Assembly: GCA_021155205.1 (NCBI GenBank) | Contig: JAJNPS010000031.1 | Location: 30,596-94,595, forward strand | Reading direction: 5' to 3' | From: Rhodobacterales bacterium | Lineage (GTDB): Bacteria > Pseudomonadota > Alphaproteobacteria > Rhodobacterales > Rhodobacteraceae | DNA length: 64,000 nucleotides | Shown: one piece after another, positions 17,042 through 25,206 of the stretch | Layout of the letters: the number at the start of each line of letters is the position of its first letter | How positions within the stretch are numbered: position 1 is the stretch's first letter | Program-made: the position numbers and the translations under genes | The notes under the pieces: generated by a model | Seen by the model: the letters and a program-made list of their open reading frames with translations, nothing else | What the model was told of the DNA's origin: nothing | Databases searched by the model: none

Positions 17042-18841
17042 ATGACCGAGCTTCATCTCATCCGCAACTTCTCCATCGTGGCGCATATCGACCACGGCAA
17101 ATCCACCCTCGCCGACCGGCTCATCCAGATGACCGGCACGGTGGCTGCGCGCGACATGAAGGCGCAGATGCTGGACAGCATGGATATCGAGCGTGAACGC
17201 GGGATCACGATCAAGGCCAACACCGTCCGCATCGAATACCCCGCGAAGGACGGCCGCACCTACATCCTCAACCTGATCGACACCCCCGGCCACGTCGATT
17301 TTGCCTACGAAGTCTCCCGCTCGATGCGCGCCGTCGAAGGCTCGCTCCTCGTGGTCGATGCAAGCCAGGGCGTCGAGGCCCAAACCCTCGCCAATGTCTA
17401 CCAGGCGCTGGATGCGGGCCACGAGATCGTGCCTGTCCTGAACAAGATCGACCTTCCCGCCGCCGAACCCGAGCGCATCAAGCAGCAGATCGAGGATGTC
17501 ATCGGCCTCGACGCCTCCGACGCCATCGCCATCTCCGCCAAATCCGGCCTCGGCATCCCCGACGTGCTGGAAGCCATCGTCCACCGCCTGCCCGCCCCGA
17601 AAGGCGACCGCGATGCGCCGTTGAAAGCCATGCTGGTCGATTCATGGTACGACGCCTATCTCGGCGTCGTCGTCATGGTGCGCATCATGGACGGCGTCAT
17701 GCGCAAGGGCGACCGCGTCCGCATGATGCAGACCAACGCCGTCTACGGCATCGACAAGCTGGCCGTCCTCAAACCCCAGATGGTCGACATCGACGAACTG
17801 GGTCCGGGCGAGATCGGCATCCTCACCGGCTCCATCAAGCAGGTCCGCGACACCCGCGTCGGCGACACCATCACCCACGAACGCCGCGGCTGCGCCGAAC
17901 CCCTTCCCGGTTTCAAACCCGCCCAGCCGGTCGTCTTTTGCGGCCTTTTCCCCGTCGATGCCGCCGATTTCGAAAACCTTCGCGAGGCGATCGAAAAGCT
18001 CTCGCTCAACGACGCCAGCTTCAGCAGCGAAATGGAAACCAGCGCGGCCTTGGGCTTCGGCTTCCGCTGCGGCTTTCTTGGTCTTCTGCACCTGGAGGTC
18101 ATTCGCGACCGGCTCGAACGCGAATACGACCTTGATCTCATCACCACCGCGCCCTCCGTGGTCTTCAAGCTGCACATGAGGGACGGCGAGGTGCGCGATC
18201 TGCACAACCCCGCCGACATGCCCGACCTCACCTATGTCGACCATATCGACGAGCCGCGCATCAAGGCCACCATCATGGTGCCCGACGAATACCTCGGCGA
18301 TATCCTGAAACTGTGCCAGGACCGCCGCGGCATCCAGCTGGACCTGAGCTACGCCGGTTCCCGCGCAATGGTCGTCTATGACCTGCCGCTGGCCGAGGTC
18401 GTCTTTGACTTCTACGACCGCCTGAAATCGGTGACCAAGGGCTATGCGAGCTTTGACTACCAGATCAGCGAATACCGCGAGGATTTCCTGGTCAAGATGT
18501 CGATCCTGGTGAACGAGGAACCCGTCGATGCCCTGTCCATGATGGTCCATCGCGACCGGGCCGAGGCGAGAGGTCGCGCGATGGTGGAAAAGCTGAAAGA
18601 GCTGATCCCCCGCCACATGTTCAAGATCCCGATCCAGGCCGCCATCGGTGCCCGCGTGATCGCGCGCGAGACGCTGTCGGCGATGCGCAAGGACGTGACG
18701 GCGAAGTGCTATGGCGGGGATGCGTCAAGGAAGCGGAAGCTGCTGGACAAGCAGAAGGCCGGGAAGAAGCGGATGCGCCAGTTCGGCAAGGTCGAGATTC
18801 CGCAGGAGGCGTTTATTTCTGCTCTCAAAATGGACAGCTAG
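17042..18841 (+). CDS. lepA: Elongation factor 4 (back-translocating GTPase)
   Basis: 599-residue translational GTPase. G-domain motifs are AHIDHGKST near residue 15, the switch-region RERGITIKA, DTPGHVDF and NKIDLP. Domains II, III and V and the LepA-specific C-terminal domain ending near KVEIPQEAFISALKMDS complete the standard length. EF4 acts on stalled or mistranslocated ribosomes. The ATG at 17042 (MTELHLIRNFSIVAHIDHG) is preferred over an ATG 9 bp upstream. It is followed by a 270-bp gap with a hairpin. Confidence 0.96.
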   Translation: MTELHLIRNFSIVAHIDHGKSTLADRLIQMTGTVAARDMKAQMLDSMDIERERGITIKANTVRIEYPAKDGRTYILNLIDTPGHVDFAYEVSRSMRAVEGSLLVVDASQGVEAQTLANVYQALDAGHEIVPVLNKIDLPAAEPERIKQQIEDVIGLDASDAIAISAKSGLGIPDVLEAIVHRLPAPKGDRDAPLKAMLVDSWYDAYLGVVVMVRIMDGVMRKGDRVRMMQTNAVYGIDKLAVLKPQMVDIDELGPGEIGILTGSIKQVRDTRVGDTITHERRGCAEPLPGFKPAQPVVFCGLFPVDAADFENLREAIEKLSLNDASFSSEMETSAALGFGFRCGFLGLLHLEVIRDRLEREYDLDLITTAPSVVFKLHMRDGEVRDLHNPADMPDLTYVDHIDEPRIKATIMVPDEYLGDILKLCQDRRGIQLDLSYAGSRAMVVYDLPLAEVVFDFYDRLKSVTKGYASFDYQISEYREDFLVKMSILVNEEPVDALSMMVHRDRAEARGRAMVEKLKELIPRHMFKIPIQAAIGARVIARETLSAMRKDVTAKCYGGDASRKRKLLDKQKAGKKRMRQFGKVEIPQEAFISALKMDS

Positions 18842-19114
18842 ATCCGAACATCAAATGATGCACTATGAAACGGTGTATCCCACCGACCAAATCCGCTCAA
18901 CATACCCCGAGGCCCGGCTCGCTGGGCAGAGCCCGAACCGCCCCGGCGGTCCGGGCACCGCGCTCTGGCGTGATGATCCTTCATCGGGAAAGAGGACCCA
19001 ATAACCGCCCGGCTAACCGTCCGGCCCGCGAAGGCGTTCGCGGGCGTTCGGGGCTGAAAAGGGTCTGCTGGACCCTTTTCGCGTGCCTTTGGCCCGCGCC
19101 GCCCCTCACCCCAA
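18842..19114. other. Intergenic region after lepA
   Basis: 273 bp without a supported gene. A plus-strand open frame from about 18855 (starting MMHYETVYPTDQ) ends at 19004 but has no ribosome-binding site and no recognised family. A terminator-like hairpin lies at 19057-19079. No tRNA fold is apparent. Confidence 0.5.
19057..19079. terminator. Hairpin between lepA and a small lipoprotein gene
   Basis: AAAAGGGTC (19057-19065) and GACCCTTTT (19071-19079) are perfect inverted repeats with loop TGCTG. The A4 and T4 ends make it usable as a terminator in either direction, for lepA on the plus strand and the lipoprotein on the minus strand. Confidence 0.6.
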
Positions 19115-19258
19115 TCAGAATAACCCGTCGCCGCCGTTCTGGTCCTCGACAACCTGATCGGCGACAATCGCCCCACCGCCGCCGATCAGCAAGGGCGCGC
19201 AGGCGGACAAAAGCCCCGCTGTCAGCAAAAGGGCTGCCAGCCCCAAGGTTCTTTTCAT
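19115..19258 (-). CDS. Small lipoprotein of unknown function
   Basis: 47-residue protein starting MKRTLGLAALLLTAGLLSAC. The signal peptide ends in the lipobox LLSAC with Cys20, followed by APLLIGGGGAIVADQ and a short acidic, glycine-rich tail ending in GDGLF. A second ATG codon immediately upstream (19259-19261) is equally possible as start. It is expected to be lipid-anchored in the inner or outer membrane. It sits 92 bp downstream of the entericidin-like gene on the same strand, so the two may be co-transcribed. Confidence 0.65.
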   Translation of the reverse strand: MKRTLGLAALLLTAGLLSACAPLLIGGGGAIVADQVVEDQNGGDGLF

Positions 19259-19353
19259 CATCTGTCAATCCTTTCTGAACCCGCCCCGGCCTTGGGTGCG
19301 GCGGTGATGCTATCGGGCCGGGGTCGCGCTGGCTACCCCGGCCCGCAACGCCG

Positions 19354-19497
19354 TCACATCTGGGTCTTGGTTTCCTGGGCCTGGTCGGTGATCGCCTCAC
19401 CGGCACCTTCCAGGTCGCGCCCGGCGCCCTTGATCGTCTCGCAGGCGGTCAGGGTCATCAGGGCAATCAGCGGCAGGAACATCATGCGCAGGGTCAT
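19354..19497 (-). CDS. Entericidin A/B-like lipoprotein
   Basis: 47-residue lipoprotein MTLRMMFLPLIALMTLTAC followed by ETIKGAGRDLEGAGEAITDQA, which matches the entericidin pattern (Cys, ETxxGxGxDxxxxGxxI). Entericidins are small membrane lipoproteins described in E. coli as a toxin/antidote pair responding to stress. In alphaproteobacteria single copies are common and their role is unclear. The start at 19495-19497 places the lipobox LTAC at Cys19. Confidence 0.8.
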   Translation of the reverse strand: MTLRMMFLPLIALMTLTACETIKGAGRDLEGAGEAITDQAQETKTQM

Positions 19498-19692
19498 CGG
19501 GCGGCATCCTTTGTTGGAGTTTCGACGGGCCAACGCGCGGCGGTGCGCCGGGGTTCCCGCCCGACGGCCGTCTTGACGGGTACCCGACAAAAGGCCGACG
19601 CAGACCATACGCGGCGCAGACGTCCGGCACGCCTCTGCAACCGTGGCAGTCTTGTTAACGCCGTCTTAACCTTGCTGCCGCCAGATGGGGAC

Positions 19693-19995
19693 ATGTTCAC
19701 CGACCGCACGCCCCTTTTCGCCGCCCTGATGCTGCTGACCGCCTGCGGCGCGTCACCAGCGGTGGAGTTTCTGGGGGCCACGCGCACGGATGTCACCCGC
19801 GACGGGCGGAATTACACGGTTTTGCAAAAGGATAACCGGGTGGAGGTGATCCGCCTCGGCTATGCCGCACGCGGGCAGCACCAGGCGATCCGCGCCACGA
19901 TGATCGCACTGATCCCGGAGGTGACGGGCTGCAGGCTGGTGGAGTCCTCGCTGACCGGCGACAGTGGCGAGATGCGGGCCAGCATCCGCTGTTAA
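19693..19995 (+). CDS. Putative small lipoprotein, unknown function
   Basis: 100-residue protein with an N-terminal lipoprotein signal (LFAALMLLTACGASP, lipobox LTAC). The roughly 80-residue mature domain is predicted to mix beta strands and a helix (NYTVLQKDNRVEVIRLGYAARG...IPEVTGCRLVESSLTGDSG) and ends in Cys. Two further cysteines in the mature part could form a disulphide. I do not recognise a named family. It is 44 bp upstream of the ParA-like gene and could share its transcript. Confidence 0.7.
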   Translation: MFTDRTPLFAALMLLTACGASPAVEFLGATRTDVTRDGRNYTVLQKDNRVEVIRLGYAARGQHQAIRATMIALIPEVTGCRLVESSLTGDSGEMRASIRC

Positions 19996-20039
19996 CTTGT
20001 CCCGAATCGCTCTATGCTGCGCTGCAGCAAGGGGGCGCC

Positions 20040-20663
20040 ATGGGCCAGGTCATCACCATCGCACAGCAAAAGGGCGGATCCGGCAAAACCACCCTCGCGG
20101 TCAATCTCGGCATGGCTTTTCTGCAGTCAGGTCAAAAGGTTGCGCTGCTGGATACTGATCCGCAGGGCTCGCTGGGGCGCTGGTTCATGACGCGGCGTGG
20201 CTTGGGCGATCCGGGGGTGGAATTTGCCACCGCGTCGGCCTGGGGGGTCAGTTATGAGTGCGAAAAGCTGCGCAAGGTCAATGACATCGTGATCATCGAC
20301 ACGCCGCCCAAGGTCGATGCCGACCTGCGCCCGGCGCTGCGCGAGGCCGATCTGGTGCTGATCCCGGTTTCGGCCAGCCACGTTGACCTTTGGGCGACCG
20401 ATGGTGTCCTTGATCTTGTCGCCCGCGAAAACCGCCGCGCGCTGATCGTCCTGAACCGCACCAAGACCGGGACACGTCTGGGCGATGAGGTGGCGGCGGC
20501 GGCGGGAGATCTGGCACGGGTGGCCGCCGCGACGCTTGGCCAACGCGTTGTTTTCGCTGAAACTCTGGGGCAGGGACGGGCAGTCGTCGAGGCCGGTTCC
20601 AGCCCTGCCAGGCGCGAGGTGGAGGCGCTGGCGGCAGAGATTCTGGCGGCCCTTCAGCCCTGA
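20040..20663 (+). CDS. ParA-family ATPase (orphan)
   Basis: 207-residue deviant-Walker P-loop ATPase. The motif KGGSGKTTLAVNLG is at residues 11-24, DTDPQGSLGRW follows, and IIDTPPKVDADLR is the Walker B region. It is short compared with chromosomal ParA/Soj (about 260 residues) and has no adjacent parB. Short ParA relatives of this size position plasmids or protein complexes, so its cargo is unknown. It lies downstream of a small lipoprotein gene and converges with, and overlaps by 10 bp, a small membrane-protein gene. Confidence 0.85.
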   Translation: MGQVITIAQQKGGSGKTTLAVNLGMAFLQSGQKVALLDTDPQGSLGRWFMTRRGLGDPGVEFATASAWGVSYECEKLRKVNDIVIIDTPPKVDADLRPALREADLVLIPVSASHVDLWATDGVLDLVARENRRALIVLNRTKTGTRLGDEVAAAAGDLARVAAATLGQRVVFAETLGQGRAVVEAGSSPARREVEALAAEILAALQP

Positions 20664-20842
20664 TCCGGCCCCTTGACGATCAGCATCCAGAACGCATAGG
20701 CCGCCGCCACGCCGAACACGACGGCCCAGCCCGGCCCGCCATAGACAAGCTCGAACCCGGTCATTGCGGCGGGAACCAGCACGGTCGCCCAGCGCACGGC
20801 GGGTCTGGCGAAAAACGGGTCGTTGGGATCCAGAAGCTTCAT
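20654..20842 (-). CDS. Small membrane protein, unknown function
   Basis: 62-residue protein starting MKLLDPNDPFFARPAVRWATVLVPAAMTGFELV, with two hydrophobic segments (ATVLVPAAMTGFELVYG and AVVFGVAAAYAFWMLIV), so probably two transmembrane helices. The ATG at 20840-20842 is selected because the open frame upstream is unrelated. Its 3' end overlaps the ParA gene on the opposite strand by 10 bp. I recognise no named family. Confidence 0.65.
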   Translation of the reverse strand: MKLLDPNDPFFARPAVRWATVLVPAAMTGFELVYGGPGWAVVFGVAAAYAFWMLIVKGPDQG

Positions 20843-20930
20843 CCCCGCACCTAAACCTTGCCGTCGGGCGCGGTCAACGGATGATCTTTGCGCGATTCTG
20901 TGGCATCCTGCAGGATGTGGAGGGCAAGTC

Positions 20931-21245
20931 ATGGAAATCACAAAGACTTTTTCGGGCCAGACGGTGATCACCACCTTCGAGATGACGCCCGCCACCGCGC
21001 AGGACCTGATGGAGGCGCTGCAATCGGCCTATGATCAGGTGATCCGCCACCAGCCGGGATTTGTGGCGGCGGGCCTGCACATGAACGACGCGATGACGCG
21101 GGTCTGCAACTACAGCCAATGGGCGCGGCGCGAGGATTACCAGGCGATGCTGCGCACCCCGGAAATGCGCGAGCGAAACCGGGTGATTTCGGGGCTGTGC
21201 CGGGGGTTCGAGCCGGTGATGTATGAGGTGACGGGGGTGGTGTGA
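20931..21245 (+). CDS. Antibiotic biosynthesis monooxygenase (ABM) domain protein
   Basis: 104-residue ferredoxin-like fold protein beginning MEITKTFSGQTVITTFEMTPATAQDLMEALQSAY. The later blocks PGFVAAGLHMNDAMTRVCNYSQWARREDYQAMLRTPEM match the ABM/quinol monooxygenase superfamily. Such proteins act as small cofactor-free monooxygenases or haem-binding proteins. This sequence alone gives no substrate. A GGAG-like sequence before the ATG at 20931 supports the start. It is probably monocistronic. Confidence 0.75.
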   Translation: MEITKTFSGQTVITTFEMTPATAQDLMEALQSAYDQVIRHQPGFVAAGLHMNDAMTRVCNYSQWARREDYQAMLRTPEMRERNRVISGLCRGFEPVMYEVTGVV

Positions 21246-21344
21246 GGGGGGCAAAAGCTGTCACTTTCAGGCATCGGTGAATACGAAACGCAACGTCAAA
21301 ACAAAAGCTTGCGCGATTTATGGCAGTTCCATTATCTTGAAAGA

Positions 21345-21968
21345 ATGTCCTTTTTCCCGCGCATTCTGCCATTGGCAGAAATTGCATTCCTGACCCCGCC
21401 ACCCGGCAAGACCGGTATCGCGGAGCGTCTTTTGCAGCAGCCGGTGATGTTGGTTGCGCTGTTCTTCCTCGCCCTTGTCATTCTGGTCTTTTCCGTTGGT
21501 CGGCCACGCCGACCTGCAATGGCGGACCCAGAAGGCACCCCCCACTGGATCATCATCGACGGCTCGAATGTTATGCACTGGAAGGACGAAACACCGCAGA
21601 TCGCATCGGTTCAGGCGGTCATCAAGGAACTGAAAACACGTGGTTTTTCCCCCGGTGTCGTGTTCGATGCGAACGCGGGCTACAAGCTTTCCGACCGCTA
21701 CATGAACGAACGGGACTTTGCCAAGCTATTGGGCCTGCGCGAGGATCGGGTGTTTGTTGTCCCAAAAGGCACCCAGGCCGACCCCTATCTGCTCAGCGCC
21801 GCGCGCGATCTTGGGGCGCGGATTGTGACCAGAGACCGCTTCCGCGACTGGGCTGACGCACACCCCGAGGTGAAAACCACAGGTTTCCTGATCCGGGGCG
21901 GCTATCGCAGCAGTGGCGAATTCTGGCTGGACGAGGCTTGGCCAAAGGTGGCTGAGCCCGCCGCCTGA
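21345..21968 (+). CDS. Membrane-anchored NYN/Zc3h12a-type ribonuclease domain protein
   Basis: 207-residue protein with one transmembrane helix near residues 35-52 (PVMLVALFFLALVILVFSV) and a cytoplasmic PIN/NYN-like domain. Key acidic sites are visible in WIIIDGSNVMHW, GVVFDANAGYKLSDRYMNERDF, TQADPYLLSAARDLGARIVTRDRFRDW. The fold is that of Zc3h12a/MCPIP1-like endoribonucleases. ATG 21345 is used; an upstream TTG in the same frame would add 12 residues. It converges on uvrB with 3 bp between the stops. Membrane tethering of such a nuclease is uncommon; the RNA target is unknown. Confidence 0.75.
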   Translation: MSFFPRILPLAEIAFLTPPPGKTGIAERLLQQPVMLVALFFLALVILVFSVGRPRRPAMADPEGTPHWIIIDGSNVMHWKDETPQIASVQAVIKELKTRGFSPGVVFDANAGYKLSDRYMNERDFAKLLGLREDRVFVVPKGTQADPYLLSAARDLGARIVTRDRFRDWADAHPEVKTTGFLIRGGYRSSGEFWLDEAWPKVAEPAA

Positions 21969-21971
21969 CCC

Positions 21972-24155
21972 TCACCTCCCCCTGTTGCTCCGCTTCCCGC
22001 CCCTTTGCCCCGGACGCCCTGCCGTGCTCCGCCCCGTCATCTTGGTCGCCGCCTCCACCGCCTCCTCGACCACCGACTGCCGCGCCAGGGGGTCATCGGC
22101 AATCGCCAGTTCCACCGCCTCCAGCCGCTTGACCTCATCTCGCAGGCGGGCAGCTTCTTCGAACTCCAGGTTCTCGGCCGCCTTGCGCATCTGCATGCGC
22201 AGCGCATCGAGGTGCGCCGCCAGGTTCGGGCCAACCATCGGCTGATCGACCTTGACGGTGATGCGGGACTGGTCGGTGTCGCCCTGATACACCCCCAAGA
22301 GCACATCCTCGACGTTCTTCCTGATCGTCGTCGGCGTGATGCCGTGCAGCGTGTTGTAGGCGATCTGCTTGTCGCGGCGGCGGGTGGTTTCGCCGATCGC
22401 GCGCTCCATGCTGCCGGTGATGCGGTCGGCATACATGATGACGCGGCCTTCGCTGTTCCGCGCGGCGCGGCCGATGGTCTGGATCAGGCTGGTTTCGGAC
22501 CGCAGGAACCCTTCCTTGTCGGCATCGAGGATCGCCACCAGCCCGCATTCGGGAATATCCAGCCCCTCGCGCAGAAGGTTGATCCCGACCAGCACGTCAA
22601 ACGCCCCCAGTCGCAAATCCCGCAGGATTTCAATGCGTTCGATGGTGTCGATGTCGCTGTGCATATAGCGCACCCGGATGCCCTGTTCGTGCAGGTATTC
22701 GGTCAGGTCTTCGGCCATGCGCTTGGTCAGCGTGGTGACCAGCGTGCGGAACCCGGCGGCGGCGACGCGGCGGACCTCGTCCAGAAGATCATCCACCTGC
22801 ATTTCCACCGGGCGGATTTCGATCTGCGGGTCGATCAGGCCGGTGGGGCGGATCACCTGTTCAGTGAAAACGCCGCCCGACTGTTCCAGCTCCCACGCTG
22901 CAGGGGTCGCGCTGACAAAGACGGATTGGGGCCGCATGGCATCCCATTCCTCGAACTTCAGGGGGCGGTTGTCCATGCAGGACGGCAGGCGGAAGCCGTG
23001 TTCGGCCAGGGTGAACTTGCGGCGGAAGTCGCCCTTGTACATGCCGCCGATCTGGGGGACGGACACGTGGGATTCGTCCGCAAAGACAATCGCATGGTCG
23101 GGGATGAACTCGAACAGGGTGGGTGGGGGTTCCCCCGGCGCGCGACCCGTCAGATAGCGGGAATAGTTCTCGATCCCTGCGCAGGAACCGGTCGCCTCCA
23201 GCATCTCCAGGTCGAAATTGGTGCGCTGTTCCAGACGCTGCGCTTCCAGCAGTTTGCCTTCGCCGGTCAGCTGCTTCAGGCGGTGGAACAGCTCATCCTT
23301 GATCCCCTTGATCGCCTGCTGCATCGTCGGACGCGGGGTGACGTAGTGGCTGTTGGCGTAGATGCGGATCTGTTTGAAGGTGTCGGTCTTCGCACCCGTA
23401 AGGGGGTCGAATTCGACAATCGACTCCAGTTCGTCGCCAAAGAATGAAAACCGCCAGGCGCGGTCGTCAAGGTGGGCGGGCCAGACCTCGAGGCTGTCGC
23501 CGCGCACCCGGAACGCACCGCGCTGGAACGACGATTCAAGCCGCTTGTACTGCTGGGCCACGAGTTCCGCCATGATCTTGCGCTGGTCGTAGTTCTGGCC
23601 GACCAGCAGGTCCTGGGTCATCGCGGAATAGGTCTCGACCGACCCTATGCCATAGATGCACGACACTGAGGCCACGATGATCACATCGTCCCGTTCCAAG
23701 AGCGCGCGGGTCGCCGAGTGGCGCATCCGGTCGATCTGTTCGTTGATCTGGGATTCCTTCTCGATATAGGTGTCGGTCCGCGCGACATAGGCTTCGGGCT
23801 GGTAGTAGTCGTAGTAGCTGACGAAGTATTCGACGGCGTTGTCTGGAAAGAAGTTCTTGAATTCCCCGTACAATTGCGCGGCAAGCGTCTTGTTCGGGGC
23901 CAGGATGATGGCCGGGCGCTGGGTTTGCTCGATCACCTTCGCCATGGTGAATGTCTTGCCGGTGCCGGTGGCACCGAGCAGCACCTGATCCCGGTCGCCT
24001 GCGCGGATGCCAGCGGTCAAATCGGCAATGGCGGCCGGCTGATCGCCGGCGGGCTGGAACGGCGTGTCCAGCACGAACCGCCGACCCCCCTCCAGCTTTG
24101 GCCGGGTCAGCACGTCCGGGCGCTCGGTCAGGGCGTTGGCGTTGTTGTGCGGCAT
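21972..24155 (-). CDS. uvrB: Excinuclease ABC subunit B
   Basis: 727-residue DNA-damage-verifying helicase-like subunit of nucleotide excision repair. Walker A is GATGTGKT near residue 60, the beta-hairpin region is YYDYYQPEAYV, helicase motifs include ADESHVSVPQ and INLLREGLD, and a C-terminal UVR domain (NLEFEEAARLRDEVKRLEAVE) binds UvrA/UvrC. The ATG at 24153-24155 is preferred because AGGGAGA lies at optimal spacing upstream; an in-frame ATG 45 bp upstream has no such site. The C-terminal tail after UVR is basic and rich in Gly and Arg. Confidence 0.97.
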   Translation of the reverse strand: MPHNNANALTERPDVLTRPKLEGGRRFVLDTPFQPAGDQPAAIADLTAGIRAGDRDQVLLGATGTGKTFTMAKVIEQTQRPAIILAPNKTLAAQLYGEFKNFFPDNAVEYFVSYYDYYQPEAYVARTDTYIEKESQINEQIDRMRHSATRALLERDDVIIVASVSCIYGIGSVETYSAMTQDLLVGQNYDQRKIMAELVAQQYKRLESSFQRGAFRVRGDSLEVWPAHLDDRAWRFSFFGDELESIVEFDPLTGAKTDTFKQIRIYANSHYVTPRPTMQQAIKGIKDELFHRLKQLTGEGKLLEAQRLEQRTNFDLEMLEATGSCAGIENYSRYLTGRAPGEPPPTLFEFIPDHAIVFADESHVSVPQIGGMYKGDFRRKFTLAEHGFRLPSCMDNRPLKFEEWDAMRPQSVFVSATPAAWELEQSGGVFTEQVIRPTGLIDPQIEIRPVEMQVDDLLDEVRRVAAAGFRTLVTTLTKRMAEDLTEYLHEQGIRVRYMHSDIDTIERIEILRDLRLGAFDVLVGINLLREGLDIPECGLVAILDADKEGFLRSETSLIQTIGRAARNSEGRVIMYADRITGSMERAIGETTRRRDKQIAYNTLHGITPTTIRKNVEDVLLGVYQGDTDQSRITVKVDQPMVGPNLAAHLDALRMQMRKAAENLEFEEAARLRDEVKRLEAVELAIADDPLARQSVVEEAVEAATKMTGRSTAGRPGQRGGKRSNRGR

Positions 24156-24276
24156 GGCTGATTCTCCCTGAGCTATCCAGTCTATTCCGTTTTTGTTCAC
24201 GGGAAAGGGGGGTGCTTGGCAATCCCGCTGCGCTCACGGTAGATAGTGCGCAGCAGCAATCTGGGGAGATCCGGCG

Positions 24277-25122
24277 ATGAAACTCTTGCGGCACGGACAG
24301 GCGGGCGCCGAACGTCCCGGTTTGGTTCACGGCGATGGTTCGGTGCGCGACCTTACGGGCGTGGTGCCCGATATCGCGGGTGCGGTGCTGTCGGATGCGG
24401 GGCTCGCGGCCATCCGGGCGGTGGATGCCGATGTGTTGCCGATGGTGCCCCCGGGCACGCGGCTGGGGCCCTGCGTTGGTGGAACGGGCAAGTTCATCTG
24501 CATCGGCCTGAACTATTCCGACCATGCGGCGGAGACGGGGGCCAAGGTACCGCCGGAGCCGATCATCTTCATGAAGGCCACATCGGCGATTGTCGGACCC
24601 AACGACCCAATCGTCATCCCGCGCGGGTCGGTCAAGACCGACTGGGAGGTAGAGCTGGCAGTGATCATCGGAACCAGGGCGAAGTACGTGAGCGAGGCCG
24701 ATGCGCTGAAGCATGTCGCGGGCTATGCGGTGACGAATGACGTCAGCGAACGCGCCTTCCAGACCGAACGGAGCGGCCAGTGGACCAAGGGAAAATCCTG
24801 CGACAACTTTGGCCAGCTGGGGCCGTGGCTGGTGACGCGGGACGAGGTGGCGGACCCTCAGAACCTTGACATGTGGCTGACCCTGAATGGGCAGACCATG
24901 CAAAAGGGCTCGACGCGCACCATGGTTTATGGCGTCGCGCATCTGGTCAGCTATCTTTCGCAGTTCTTCACGCTCCATCCGGGGGATGTGATCTCGACCG
25001 GAACACCGCCGGGCGTGGGCCTGGGGATGAAACCGCAACGCTTCCTGAAGGCCGGTGAAGTGGTGGAACTGGGGATCGCAGGTCTGGGTCAGCAACGGCA
25101 GGTCGTCATCGCGGACGCCTGA
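24277..25122 (+). CDS. Fumarylacetoacetate hydrolase family protein
   Basis: 281-residue FAH-superfamily enzyme. The N-terminal lead-in ends with CIGLNYSDHAAETGAKVPPEPIIFMK, then metal-binding acidic residues appear in TDWEVELAVIIG and AGYAVTNDVSERAFQ. The C-terminal VISTGTPPGVGLGMKPQRFLKAGEVVELGI is characteristic. The superfamily hydrolyses or hydrates C-C bonds of acylpyruvate-like compounds in aromatic or sugar-acid catabolism. The exact substrate is not evident, and no catabolic operon surrounds it. It is divergent from uvrB with 121 bp between them. Confidence 0.88.
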   Translation: MKLLRHGQAGAERPGLVHGDGSVRDLTGVVPDIAGAVLSDAGLAAIRAVDADVLPMVPPGTRLGPCVGGTGKFICIGLNYSDHAAETGAKVPPEPIIFMKATSAIVGPNDPIVIPRGSVKTDWEVELAVIIGTRAKYVSEADALKHVAGYAVTNDVSERAFQTERSGQWTKGKSCDNFGQLGPWLVTRDEVADPQNLDMWLTLNGQTMQKGSTRTMVYGVAHLVSYLSQFFTLHPGDVISTGTPPGVGLGMKPQRFLKAGEVVELGIAGLGQQRQVVIADA

Positions 25123-25157
25123 ACGCGTTCCCCGCAAGTCCCCTTCTCCTCTGGAAA

Positions 25158-25206
25158 AGTATCCCGGGGGAGAAGTCCCGGTAGGGGCTTCGGGGGCAGC
25201 GCCCCC
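25158..25206. terminator. GC-rich hairpin element between FAH and metG stops (copy C)
   Basis: GGGGGC (25192-25197) and GCCCCC (25201-25206) form a tight stem with an AGC loop directly beside the metG stop codon. A CCCGGGGGA block at 25164-25172 recalls the other GC-rich elements in the window. It probably terminates metG transcripts and perhaps FAH transcripts from the other side. Confidence 0.5.

Noticed and set aside
17642..18616. Minus-strand open frame inside lepA
   Set aside because: Complement of the conserved LepA C-terminal half.
18855..19004. Possible 49-residue peptide after lepA
   Set aside because: No ribosome-binding site and no recognised family; left as intergenic.
22005..23447. 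480-codon plus-strand open frame inside uvrB
   Set aside because: Complement of UvrB codons; no domain, no ribosome-binding site.
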